Positions 1-8,751 of a stretch of DNA of 48,561 nucleotides are shown one piece after another. The translations under genes were made by a program, and so were the position numbers. Below the pieces are notes generated by a model. That model searched no databases, was not told the DNA's origin, and saw nothing but the letters and a program-made list of their open reading frames with translations. This stretch comes from Chitinispirillaceae bacterium (lineage in GTDB: Bacteria; Fibrobacterota; Chitinivibrionia; Chitinivibrionales; Chitinispirillaceae): contig JAFGHA010000019.1 of the NCBI GenBank assembly GCA_016930275.1, positions 1 through 48,561 of the forward strand, in the 5' to 3' direction. Position 1 is the stretch's first letter, and each line of letters opens with the position of its first letter.

Positions 1-2115
1 ACGATCGGAACCGAACTGGCTCCCGATTTCACCATCAGAAAATCGAAACTGCGCGGTGTCGAATCATTCGGGATGCTCTGCAGCGAAAAGGAGCTAGGGC
101 TTTCCGACGATCACAGCGGACTGATGGAACTTCCCGGCGACTGGGTTCCCGGGACCCCGATATCCGAACTCTTTCCCGACGACGCGGTCATCGAAATCGA
201 ACTGACTCCCGACCGGGGCGACTGCCTGAGCTACCTCGGCGTTGCCCGTGAGATCGCCGCCCGTTTCGGGCTTCAGCTTAAAGAGACCGGCAGAAAGCCG
301 GTGGAAAACAGCGCCGATCCTATCGAAAGCGCGATAAACGTCACCATCGATGCTCCTGATCGCTGTCCACGTTACATGGGACGCCTCATTCGGGGAGTAT
401 CCATACAACCATCGCCGCAGTGGCTGCAGAACCGGCTCTCCCTCGCCGGTATCCGGCCAATCAACAACGTGGTGGATATCACCAACTACATGCTGCTCCA
501 TTTCGGTCAACCGATGCATGCATTCGACTATAGCCGCATCGGTAAACATGCGATCATCGTCCGCACCGCCGGCAGTGACCGGACGTTCAGAACGCTCGAC
601 AACCTCGATCGCGCGCTCATTGCCGACGATCTGGTGATCGCCGACGGCAACGGCCCGGTCGCACTTGCCGGAATCATGGGCGGCGCGGGATCGGAAATCG
701 CCGATACCACATCGGACGTTTTTCTCGAGTGCGCGTATTTTGAGCCTGTCGGTGTCCGCAAAACGGCTAAACGGCTGGGGCTCTCCACCGACTCCTCGTA
801 CCGTTTCGAACGCGGTGTCGATCCCGACGGGGCGCTGATCGCGTCAATCGATACCGCCGCGGCGCTCCTCGCCGAACTTGCGGGAGGAAGGGTGGCCGCG
901 GGTACCATCGATGTGTATCCGGAAAAACTCGTGCCCGCACGGATCGATGTGCATCCGTCAAAGGTATCGTCGGTACTCGGAGCACCATTTTCTGCCGATC
1001 AGGTTATCTCCTATCTGCAGGGGCTGCAAATCGACTGTTCTCTGAAAAATGAGGATACCATCACCTGTACGGTGCCGCTTTTCAGACACGACATCACGAT
1101 CGAAGAGGATCTTATCGAAGAAGTCGGCCGCTGTTTCGGGTACGACAACATTCCGGTTGCCGATTCGGTCACCCTTTCGCTCAACACGAAACTGCCCGAA
1201 GTGGAACGGATTACCGATACCATCCGGCAGGCGCTCGCGTTCTGCGGATTTCACGAAGCGGTCACCAACAGCATGACTTCCGAAAAAAAGATACGGCAGG
1301 TAACCCCGGAAACGACACCCGTTCCGATCCTCAATCCGCTCAATCCTGAAATGGCTTTCATGCGGACCACCCTGGCGGGAAGCCTGCTCGATATCACCGC
1401 CTACAACTGCAACCGGAAAAACGGCAACAACCGGTTTTTCGAAATCGGTACAGTGTTCGATCATCCGTCGGAAGAGGAGTATCGGGAACGCACCGTTGTG
1501 GCATTGCTGATCGAAGGAAATATCTGGGGACCGACCTGGAACAACGAACCGCAGAAAGTATCCTATTACATTCTCAAAGGGCTTATCGAAGCGTTCGCGA
1601 CCCATCTGGGGTATGCCGGATCCACCTTCACCAAACCGGAACATGCTCCCCGGTATTACGGAAACGAAGTTGCGGCCGTCACCATCGGCGGGGAAATCAC
1701 CGGCTTTGCGGGTGAGCTATCCGGGGAGATCCGCGAAGCGTTTGAGGTGAAAACACCGGTATGTTATGCGGAACTCGATATAACCGGGCTTCTCAGGGGA
1801 TCGCTGCCGGTGAAGGCATACACGCCGCTCCCGCGCTACCCCGCACTGGAACGCGACTTTTCTTTTGTCATGGAGGAACAGCTCAGTACCGCCGCGGTTA
1901 CCGGTGCGATCCGCAAGCTTTCCGATCTTATCGAGGAGGTATATCCCTTCGATGTTTACCGCGGAGAAAAACTGGGAACCGGCAAAAAGAGCATCACGTT
2001 CAGCACCCGTTTCCGTTCGCCGGAAAAAACACTCACCGACAAGGATGTCGAGGACCTGTGCGAGACGATTATCGCGACCGTCGGAAAAGAATACGGAGCC
2101 GTGCTGAGAACGTAA
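1..2115 (+). CDS. pheT: Phenylalanyl-tRNA synthetase beta subunit (5' truncated)
   Basis: Beta chain of the alpha2beta2 phenylalanine-tRNA ligase, which charges tRNA-Phe in the cytoplasm. The frame is open from base 1, so the true start lies outside the window; the visible 704 codons lack roughly the first 100 residues of a family normally near 800. The first visible residues (KLRGVESFGMLCSEKELGL) are the end of the N-terminal EMAP/OB tRNA-binding domain. They are followed by the B3/B4 editing region, the B5 domain (RHDITIEEDLIEEVGR) and the catalytic-like core. The C-terminal ferredoxin-fold anticodon-binding domain starts near LPRYPALERDFSF and ends with FSTRFRSPEKTLTD. pheS is expected just upstream but is not in the window. 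The assignment is secure; only the 5' end is missing. Confidence 0.97.
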   Translation, partial: TIGTELAPDFTIRKSKLRGVESFGMLCSEKELGLSDDHSGLMELPGDWVPGTPISELFPDDAVIEIELTPDRGDCLSYLGVAREIAARFGLQLKETGRKPVENSADPIESAINVTIDAPDRCPRYMGRLIRGVSIQPSPQWLQNRLSLAGIRPINNVVDITNYMLLHFGQPMHAFDYSRIGKHAIIVRTAGSDRTFRTLDNLDRALIADDLVIADGNGPVALAGIMGGAGSEIADTTSDVFLECAYFEPVGVRKTAKRLGLSTDSSYRFERGVDPDGALIASIDTAAALLAELAGGRVAAGTIDVYPEKLVPARIDVHPSKVSSVLGAPFSADQVISYLQGLQIDCSLKNEDTITCTVPLFRHDITIEEDLIEEVGRCFGYDNIPVADSVTLSLNTKLPEVERITDTIRQALAFCGFHEAVTNSMTSEKKIRQVTPETTPVPILNPLNPEMAFMRTTLAGSLLDITAYNCNRKNGNNRFFEIGTVFDHPSEEEYRERTVVALLIEGNIWGPTWNNEPQKVSYYILKGLIEAFATHLGYAGSTFTKPEHAPRYYGNEVAAVTIGGEITGFAGELSGEIREAFEVKTPVCYAELDITGLLRGSLPVKAYTPLPRYPALERDFSFVMEEQLSTAAVTGAIRKLSDLIEEVYPFDVYRGEKLGTGKKSITFSTRFRSPEKTLTDKDVEDLCETIIATVGKEYGAVLRT

Positions 2116-2567
2116 ATCTCCCGGAGGGAGCATACATTCTCCGACATACACCGGTGTAATGATCGTCAGCCTGTTTTATTCGGGTAAGATTCAATAACTC
2201 TTTCAATCACTTTGCATTCCAAAGTTAGATTTTTTCGGTTTCAACACTAAATCACTTTTTTCGTGGTCCTGCAAACTAATCCGCTGCCGTCCGATTTTGT
2301 CCCCGCAGGAGCCTTCGGGCCCCGTTCTTCTGAATAGCGGAAAAAAACGTCGCTTTTTCGTCTATTCTAACTGCATGTATTACAATCCATTATAAAGTCT
2401 GCATCGCCTCCGCAGCAGTGCGAAGGCCGTTTTTTGTTGCTCGATAATCATACAGTAGACGAGTATTGTCCGCCGAGTGAAAACCGCGGCTCCACCAGGT
2501 TGTTATTTCACTATACGTGATTTGAAATTGATATATTATATATATCCCTTCACCATCGAGGTACAGT
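2116..2567. other. Intergenic region between pheT and the serpin gene
   Basis: About 450 bases with no convincing ORF. A short GCC-TTCG-GGC hairpin lies near 2310 but has no U-tract, so I do not call a terminator. AT-rich DNA at 2520-2545 could hold the serpin promoter, but no well-spaced -35/-10 pair stands out. A Shine-Dalgarno GAGG (2558-2561) sits 6 nt before the serpin ATG. Confidence 0.5.
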
Positions 2568-4394
2568 ATGAACAAGTACATGCTCTATTGCCTTTGTATT
2601 TCCGCCTGGTTGACAGCACGCCCGCAAGCGATTACGGTACACGGAAAAGTGTTAAACAACGTTGGAGCACCGATACCCTTCGCGATTGTCGAACTGGCAG
2701 GCCAGGGATTAACCTACACAACCGGATCGAGCGGCTCGTATTCGTTCACTTTCTCAAAAACGGCCATCCAAACGCCATCCCTTCTGCCGACAACCGGGCG
2801 ACTTTCACTTGATAAGGGTATCCTGGAACTCAGATTACCCGGTCCATCCCCGGTGAACATCAATATTTTTGACTTGAAAGGCATCCTTCAAAAAAAAGTG
2901 CTCCTACAGGACGCCAAGGCAGGTATTTACCATTTTACTATTGCTGAAGACTGCCGGGCGGCAAACCTTCTTTTCATTACCGCATCTATCGGTGGCCGTG
3001 AAATTACCTTTCCTTACCTTCCTTTAGGTACCGATAAACATACCGTGGAGTTCTCCGCTGAATGGTTCTCACCATTCACCCGCCAACTGGCGAAAACAAC
3101 GGCTGATGACGATATCGACACGTTGAAAACAACCGCTCCCGGGTGCCTGCCGAATACCATGGCAATTTCTTTGAATAGGTCTGATCTCGAGGTTTTCATC
3201 ACTCTCGCCACGATGAATGAAATGCTGGTGAAATCAGATATCCCCTATAAATCACCGGATATAACACACGGGCAGTTGGACTCACTGGTACGCAGCAATA
3301 CTCTTTTCGCTTTCAATCTCTATAAAGGTCTTCAAACATCGGGCGACAATATATTCTTTTCTCCCTACAGCATTTCCGAGGCACTCGCCATGACGTATGC
3401 CGGAGCCGAAAATAGTACGGCGGAGCAGATGGCGAATACATTACGGTTTACGCTCCCCGATTCAATCGTCCACGCGGGGTTCGATTCTCTTGACCGTTCA
3501 TTGTCAAGCGAAACCGAAATTGCGTATTTCCTGAATAACGCCAATTCGGTCTGGATGCAGAAGAACTATACGTTTCAAAAAAGTTTTCTCGATCTGCTCG
3601 CAGAGTATTACAACACCGGATTGTATACGGTCGATTTCGGAAATACCAACCTCGCGAGAACGGCAATAAACAACTGGATAAGCGATATGACCGCCCGCAG
3701 GATTATCGATTGTTTACCTCAAGGCGCTCTTTCCGGCCTGACACGTATGGTTCTGGTCAATACACTGTATTTCAAGTCCATGTGGAACGATACCTTTTCC
3801 GTTGCAGATACCCGCGACGGCACCTTTACCAATCTTAACTCAACGAGGCGTACTGTTCCATTCATGCATACGGAAATGCGGAATCAATGGTATTACTCGG
3901 AATCGGCATACAAGGCAGTTGAACTGATGCTTGCGGGAGGAAGGACGTCGATGGTAATCATTATGCCGACCGGGAATTTTGAAGCGGTGGAAAACGAATT
4001 AACCGCGAATACTCTGGACGACATTCTTTCCAATTCAACATCCGTGACCCTGATGTTATCGATGCCGAAGTTTTCCTTTGAAACGGAGTCATATGAACTT
4101 TCTCAAATTCTATCTCGCCTGGGAATGCAGAAGGCGTTCATGCCAGGATCAGCTGATTTTTCGGGTATGACGGGAACGAGGGATCTTTATATTGAAAACG
4201 TGTACCATAAGGGATTTTTCGGTGTGAATGAACAGGGCATCGAGGCGGCAGCAGGCACCGCTGTAGAAATGGGAACGATAGGAATACACCAGGACGAAAG
4301 AATAACATTGGATATCGATCACCCCTTTATTCTTTTTATCCGCGATCGAAAAACAAATACCGTTTTATTCATGGGAAGAATAACAAAGCTGTAG
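2568..4394 (+). CDS. Secreted serpin with N-terminal carboxypeptidase-regulatory-like domain
   Basis: Predicted secreted protease inhibitor of the serpin superfamily. Residues 1-20 look like a short signal peptide. Residues 22-62 resemble a CarboxypepD_reg-like beta-sandwich (ITVHGKVLNNVGAPIPFAIV). Residues 87-125 resemble a Por-type sorting-tail motif (INIFDLKG ... AGIYHF), oddly placed in the N-terminal half. The serpin fold fills about 240-608, the usual length. It shows NIFFSPYSISEALAM, the reactive-loop hinge E555-Q-G-I-E-A-A-A-G-T564 and the C-terminal signature LDIDHPFILFI. The short-side-chain hinge is typical of inhibitory serpins, but P14 is Ile558 instead of the usual Thr/Ser. By counting from P17, P1 falls near Ile571. 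The start is supported by GAGG 6 nt upstream. The gene stands alone between convergent neighbours. The serpin call is firm; inhibitory activity and target are inference. Confidence 0.93.
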   Translation: MNKYMLYCLCISAWLTARPQAITVHGKVLNNVGAPIPFAIVELAGQGLTYTTGSSGSYSFTFSKTAIQTPSLLPTTGRLSLDKGILELRLPGPSPVNINIFDLKGILQKKVLLQDAKAGIYHFTIAEDCRAANLLFITASIGGREITFPYLPLGTDKHTVEFSAEWFSPFTRQLAKTTADDDIDTLKTTAPGCLPNTMAISLNRSDLEVFITLATMNEMLVKSDIPYKSPDITHGQLDSLVRSNTLFAFNLYKGLQTSGDNIFFSPYSISEALAMTYAGAENSTAEQMANTLRFTLPDSIVHAGFDSLDRSLSSETEIAYFLNNANSVWMQKNYTFQKSFLDLLAEYYNTGLYTVDFGNTNLARTAINNWISDMTARRIIDCLPQGALSGLTRMVLVNTLYFKSMWNDTFSVADTRDGTFTNLNSTRRTVPFMHTEMRNQWYYSESAYKAVELMLAGGRTSMVIIMPTGNFEAVENELTANTLDDILSNSTSVTLMLSMPKFSFETESYELSQILSRLGMQKAFMPGSADFSGMTGTRDLYIENVYHKGFFGVNEQGIEAAAGTAVEMGTIGIHQDERITLDIDHPFILFIRDRKTNTVLFMGRITKL

Positions 4395-4504
4395 CGAACC
4401 AGCAGCTTAAACAGTTTCTGTTCAGAATTGACATTTGCTCTCTGACACTCCGCTTCCGGGGCCTTGTATAAGGAAATCAATTCCACGATTAATTTAAAAC
4501 TTAC

Positions 4505-4888
4505 TCAATCGATTCGATCTTTCATCTTCACCTCAATATACTCTTCCTTCCGCTTCCTGATAGTCTCCCGCATAATGTCCATAAACTCATCCGTCATTCG
4601 CTCATTGTCTCTATCGATCTGATATTGCGATCTTCCGCTCCTTACGGAAACACCGATAGCATCCAGAAAGGATTCCAGCGCAATCATCGCCGGCAGAAAG
4701 ATACTTACCACACTGCTGATAAGAAAACCGAGTTGAAACAGGAAATACAGAATAGTAAAGATGACGGGAATCGAAAAAAAACACAGCACGGCAACGGTCT
4801 TCGCTGTTCTGTTCCGTTGCTCCTGCATGATCAGTGCGGAATCGTCACCGACCAGGTTATCGAACCGGTCATCCCGTTTATCACTCAT
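4505..4888 (-). CDS. Small membrane protein of unknown function
   Basis: I do not recognise a family. The product is about 127 residues from the ATG at 4888, which overlaps the stop of the upstream L,D-transpeptidase-like gene by 8 nt. An in-frame upstream start at 4936 would overlap that gene much further and is less likely. The N-terminus is charged and hydrophilic (MSDKRDDRFDNLV). Two adjacent hydrophobic segments follow (TVAVLCFFSIPVIFTILYF and GFLISSVVSIFLPAMIALE), then a charged, helical C-terminal tail rich in Arg, Lys and Glu. It is the last gene of a three-gene minus-strand unit with overlapping ends, so it is probably co-translated with the envelope genes before it. Confidence 0.75.
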   Translation of the reverse strand: MSDKRDDRFDNLVGDDSALIMQEQRNRTAKTVAVLCFFSIPVIFTILYFLFQLGFLISSVVSIFLPAMIALESFLDAIGVSVRSGRSQYQIDRDNERMTDEFMDIMRETIRKRKEEYIEVKMKDRID

Positions 4889-5681
4889 CCGCCTTCTCCC
4901 GCAACCGCGCAATAACGTAGTTACCATTAACCACATTCACTTTTGGAGGAATTCTATTTTTCTCAAAATAGTCAAACCCCTCTTTAAGCGTTTTCCATAA
5001 GCCGATGCAATCGGCATATTTGTACCCGATTTCTTTTCCGGGCAATGAATTGATCGTGTTTGTTATATCATTATCTTCCTTCATATTCATAAACTTTTCC
5101 ATATTCCGATCGGACATATCGAAAGGAAATATGTGAACGGGAATAACCTTCTGATGCTGTAAACCGGCGGCAACGATGAAATACAATTCCATCATTATCG
5201 AGTCCGACATCGCGAAACAGCCGATTGAACTACATCCGCCATGAATCATGATCGCACTGCCGGTGTAGTGGTGACTTCGATCGTATTCGTTCGGGTAACC
5301 GACGTTTACCGCCTTGTAGAAATCACTGTTCGGATTCAAATGATGTTTCATGATGCTGTAATACCCCTCGGGAGCCTGTCGGTCGCCCTGCTTTTTTTTG
5401 GGGCCAAGATCACCTGAGTATCTGCAGATCGGATATACCTTGAATAAACGGTAGGTACCGTCTTTTTCGACGAAAATCTGCAGTACCCGGTCATGTTTGA
5501 AGATTCTTATATACAAACCGTTTTTTAAACTCAGCCCCGCATCGGTGAGATCCATCATTATTTTGCGTTTAGTGGTGATGTAAGGTTTTTTTTCCGGTAG
5601 TGCCTGTCCGTTCGATACAAACGGAACGAGGAGAAGCGAGAGGAGAATCGGCAGGTGCATTATCGCTGGTTGTTTCTTCAT
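4881..5681 (-). CDS. YafK/DpaA-like L,D-transpeptidase family protein
   Basis: Exported YkuD-fold enzyme acting on peptidoglycan. A signal peptide is visible at residues 1-25 (hydrophobic LPILLSLLLVPFVSNGQA). The catalytic block IHGGCSSIGCFAM carries His147 and the nucleophile Cys155. The HGGC-SIGCFAM form is that of the YafK subgroup. Its E. coli member (DpaA/LdtF) is reported to release Braun lipoprotein from peptidoglycan, in contrast to cross-linking Ldts. The preceding YPICRYSGDLGPKK..GDRQAPEGYY is also typical of YafK. The start codon overlaps the stop of the DUF805 gene (ATGA), and the 3' end overlaps the small membrane protein gene, so the three form one operon. Whether it cuts or forms links cannot be told from sequence. 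Confidence 0.9.
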   Translation of the reverse strand: MKKQPAIMHLPILLSLLLVPFVSNGQALPEKKPYITTKRKIMMDLTDAGLSLKNGLYIRIFKHDRVLQIFVEKDGTYRLFKVYPICRYSGDLGPKKKQGDRQAPEGYYSIMKHHLNPNSDFYKAVNVGYPNEYDRSHHYTGSAIMIHGGCSSIGCFAMSDSIMMELYFIVAAGLQHQKVIPVHIFPFDMSDRNMEKFMNMKEDNDITNTINSLPGKEIGYKYADCIGLWKTLKEGFDYFEKNRIPPKVNVVNGNYVIARLREKADE

Positions 5682-6394
5682 GGCTGCGAGTCTTTGATCA
5701 GGTCACCTCCGAAACGGTTCGGACCGACGGTACCACGCAGAAATGCCACCTCAATCATGATGATAAACGGGCCAACAATCGGAATGAGCATCATCAGCGC
5801 ATACCACCCCGAGTGATTGCGATCATGAAGACGCTTTACAATCAGCGCAAGTCCCGGCCATAATGAAAGAACACCGATTACTGCCGCGAAAGCCATTGCT
5901 TCATTCGTGTGAACGACGTAGAAGAGGATATTGTTCAGCAGTCCGAACGGCAGCATCGGTAAAACGCCTTTCAGCCAGTAGTCCGCCCGACACATGCGGC
6001 CGTCAAAAGAGAACAACGCCCTCCCGATCGTCATTTCGGGACTGCTTATCGACGACGACCCAACGTCAGCCGGGGCAACGGTATCTTTGTCAACGGTACC
6101 GCTTTTTTCCTGAAAAATCCTGAGAACATACAGGAGCAGCAGAATGTTAAACGCCATCCCCGCCGCAGTGGCGACTATCGACATGCCCAGTCCGGGAGGC
6201 GAACTCCAGTCCATAACTTTTGCCTTGATAAGCCAGTACCTTACATGCAGAAAAACATGGGTTGCAAGAATACAGGCAAGTGCGGCAACCAGAAGCGGTT
6301 GGCCTGTTTTTTTCTTCCATTGGGCCGTAAAGACAAGGGTAACGACAAGAAGTACGGTTTCAGAATACCATACAAACTGATTGATCCACTCCAT
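5678..6394 (-). CDS. DUF805-domain membrane protein
   Basis: Integral inner-membrane protein of about 238 residues. The start is set at 6394 because AGGAGTGGAGCG precedes that ATG; the longer open frame upstream is Arg-rich and not protein-like. The N-terminal half has about three hydrophobic helices unrelated to DUF805. The C-terminal ~120 residues form a DUF805 domain: FSFDGRMCRADYW, a two-helix stretch, LWPGLALIVKRLHDRNHSGW, a helix, then GTVGPNRFGGD. DUF805 has no settled function. Its 3' end overlaps the YafK-like gene by 4 nt, so a link to envelope metabolism is plausible but inferred. Confidence 0.85.
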   Translation of the reverse strand: MEWINQFVWYSETVLLVVTLVFTAQWKKKTGQPLLVAALACILATHVFLHVRYWLIKAKVMDWSSPPGLGMSIVATAAGMAFNILLLLYVLRIFQEKSGTVDKDTVAPADVGSSSISSPEMTIGRALFSFDGRMCRADYWLKGVLPMLPFGLLNNILFYVVHTNEAMAFAAVIGVLSLWPGLALIVKRLHDRNHSGWYALMMLIPIVGPFIIMIEVAFLRGTVGPNRFGGDLIKDSQP

Positions 6395-6564
6395 CGCTCC
6401 ACTCCTTTCAAAAGCAGAATCATGAAATTCAGGTGATCGTCTCGGTAACGTCATTCTCAAGACAGCATTGCGGGGACGCGGAAATGAAAGTAATATATCT
6501 GTTGCGCTGACCCTGAAAAAGAAAGATGAGGGCATTTTTACGAGCCTCACGGACGGGTTGACAC

Positions 6565-8751
6565 TTACCATATTCTCGTTCCGTCGGACGAAAATTTCAA
6601 CAACACGATATCCACTCCACCGTAGCCGAACTCTTTCGTCGAACCTAAAACGACTACCCCGCCATTCCTTACTCCGACCGCAGCCGTGAAACGTGCGAAA
6701 TCGAACTCTCTGGTCCATACCGTGGCACAATCGGGACTGACACAGCTGATTTTCGTATCCCCGACAATCACCAGATTATTGTTTTCCAGACAGCACATAT
6801 TCTGCGGGCGGTTGATATCGAGCGTACCGCTGCTCACGAGTTGTCCGTCTCGTTCCCGGATTTCAAGGGATGATTGCGTGTTGCCGCTGTTCATGAAGGC
6901 CAGATTCCCATCGGGAAGATTCACCATGGTTACGGCACTGCTGTTCAGTGTGTAGGTGTCAAGAATCGTTCCCTCCTGATCCATATTCATCACCAACGAG
7001 TCCGACGCGAATATGGCGCAATCGGGGGTTTGAATCATATTCTGCCGGTAGCCGATCGTATAGGAGTAGCAGGTGGTCTGCCATAGCAGATTGCCGTTCA
7101 TGTCCAGAGCCGCAATGCAGGGATTCCAAATATATCGACAGGACGTTACCGTACCGGAACCGGTTTCTTCCGAGGTACACGAATCAGTCGAACTGTATCC
7201 CCCCGCACGAATTGTCCCGTCATTCGCTATCACCACGGCCGAAAGTAACCCTCCCTTGGCACCGGAGTCACGTATGCTCTTCGCCCAGACGACATCGAGT
7301 TCATCATCCAGTGCAACCACAAAGCCCGAATCGGTGAAAGAGTAACTGTCATCGAGCGCACCGACAACAATAATCCGGTCATCCGCTCCTTCGATTATAC
7401 TCTTGGGGAGATTGTATCCATATCCCCCCAGATAGTGCCCCACCCTGAAGGTATCCGCTGTCATGAACGCTCCCTCAGGACTGACCTTCACCACATAACC
7501 GGCACTGGTCAATGAAGCCTCTTTGGCGCTTGTGCCCGCGACGATAATGTCACCGGACCGGGTTTCACACAGCGCAACGGGCGATTCATTGCGTTCGGAA
7601 CCGATCGTCAGTGTCGGATACACGTTCAGCCTGAATTCAGCGGTTGACCGTAAATCGTGATTGTCACGCACGGTGACGAGAATGTTTCCGGAAAATTGAC
7701 AGGTGTCGTCCAGCGTTACAAACGGTTCGGGGGAGGAATCTCTGTAGCCTGTTCCGTAACCGTTGTCGCGCACCTGCCAATAGTACATCTCCACAGTACC
7801 GTTTATGTCTCCCGCCTCGACAGGAATTCTGACCGGTTCGCCGCACATGAGTGTTATATCTTCCATTCGAACGTAAGGAGGGAACTGCGGCAGATCGAAA
7901 GTGAAGTAGTCCGGTTCGGATTGCTCTCCCTGCCCGTTGACGGCCCTGACAGACCACTCGTGCCTGCGGCTCTGCTGCAGTGGAAAATACTTCGCGTAGG
8001 AGCCTTTCCGGGTAACAACCCCGTTGACACCGTCTTCCGGCGAACTCCAGATATAGCGGATATCCGTGGTATCGGGGCCGAATACGAACGCTTCGAACCG
8101 GGCGGTATCATCCGGATAATAGAGCGTATCGACCAGCGCGACAACATTCAGACGGCTTGAATCGCGTACCATCCCCTGATACGGATGGTCGCTTTCCGGT
8201 TGGTAAAACACCCACTCATTCGATCCGTTAAGCTCTGAATCAGCAACCTTCAGACCGAGATGGTACTCATCGGTAATCCTGAAATTGTATGCGCATTCCC
8301 TCACCGTATCGACCGGCAGGTATCCGAATCCGGTATACAGGAATTCGACATACGAAAGCAGCAATGTATCCAGAGAAACCGCCCAGTATCCGGTTCTGTA
8401 CGCGACCGGATCGCCGCCGTATTTCGGATCATCACTCAATTCTTCAATCCGCACCGAAGAATCGGTGCCGAAAATCAAGGTTTCCTGCCCGTTAATGGTG
8501 TCGTATCTCGTCCACGAGCCGAAGAATCTTTTATCCGACACCCCCGGTACCCGCGGACCGCTATCGATGGGATAATCACCATTACGCAAAGGATCCGTCG
8601 GTCCATCCCCGTTATCACACGTGAGAATCGTACCGGCAAGAAAACAGAACAGAAGCACCGCCGGCAGCAACCTCCCCGATCTCCAAACAAACAGGAATGC
8701 GCCGGTACCGTCTGGAGTAGGGTCCGCGTGCCGTTTGTTACAAATGCGCAT
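6565..8751 (-). CDS. Large lipoprotein with beta-propeller-like repeats
   Basis: Predicted lipidated surface or periplasmic protein of 728 residues. The chosen ATG (8751) is preceded by AAGGA and overlaps the upstream lipoprotein gene by 14 nt; the longer open frame is inside that gene. The N-terminus is long and basic (MRICNKRHADPTPDG) before a hydrophobic stretch and a lipobox GTILTC. The middle (about 200-360) looks like Ig/PKD-type beta-sandwiches (NVVALVDTLYYPDDTARFEA; IPVEAGDINGTVEMYYW). The last ~330 residues repeat an 'interrogate, display, compare' pattern of the form GDIIVAGTS..GYVVKVSPEG, DRIIVVGAL..GFVVALDDE, TIRAGGYS..CIAALDMNG, typical of PQQ/SBBP-like propellers. The final motif ends GGVDIVLLKFSSDGTRIW. 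No enzyme motif is visible. It is translationally coupled to the lipoprotein upstream. Confidence 0.8.
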   Translation of the reverse strand: MRICNKRHADPTPDGTGAFLFVWRSGRLLPAVLLFCFLAGTILTCDNGDGPTDPLRNGDYPIDSGPRVPGVSDKRFFGSWTRYDTINGQETLIFGTDSSVRIEELSDDPKYGGDPVAYRTGYWAVSLDTLLLSYVEFLYTGFGYLPVDTVRECAYNFRITDEYHLGLKVADSELNGSNEWVFYQPESDHPYQGMVRDSSRLNVVALVDTLYYPDDTARFEAFVFGPDTTDIRYIWSSPEDGVNGVVTRKGSYAKYFPLQQSRRHEWSVRAVNGQGEQSEPDYFTFDLPQFPPYVRMEDITLMCGEPVRIPVEAGDINGTVEMYYWQVRDNGYGTGYRDSSPEPFVTLDDTCQFSGNILVTVRDNHDLRSTAEFRLNVYPTLTIGSERNESPVALCETRSGDIIVAGTSAKEASLTSAGYVVKVSPEGAFMTADTFRVGHYLGGYGYNLPKSIIEGADDRIIVVGALDDSYSFTDSGFVVALDDELDVVWAKSIRDSGAKGGLLSAVVIANDGTIRAGGYSSTDSCTSEETGSGTVTSCRYIWNPCIAALDMNGNLLWQTTCYSYTIGYRQNMIQTPDCAIFASDSLVMNMDQEGTILDTYTLNSSAVTMVNLPDGNLAFMNSGNTQSSLEIRERDGQLVSSGTLDINRPQNMCCLENNNLVIVGDTKISCVSPDCATVWTREFDFARFTAAVGVRNGGVVVLGSTKEFGYGGVDIVLLKFSSDGTRIW

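Noticed and set aside
6395..6730. N-terminal extension of the DUF805 protein
   Set aside because: The stretch is Arg-rich and not membrane-like, and a strong AGGAG site precedes the ATG at 6394.
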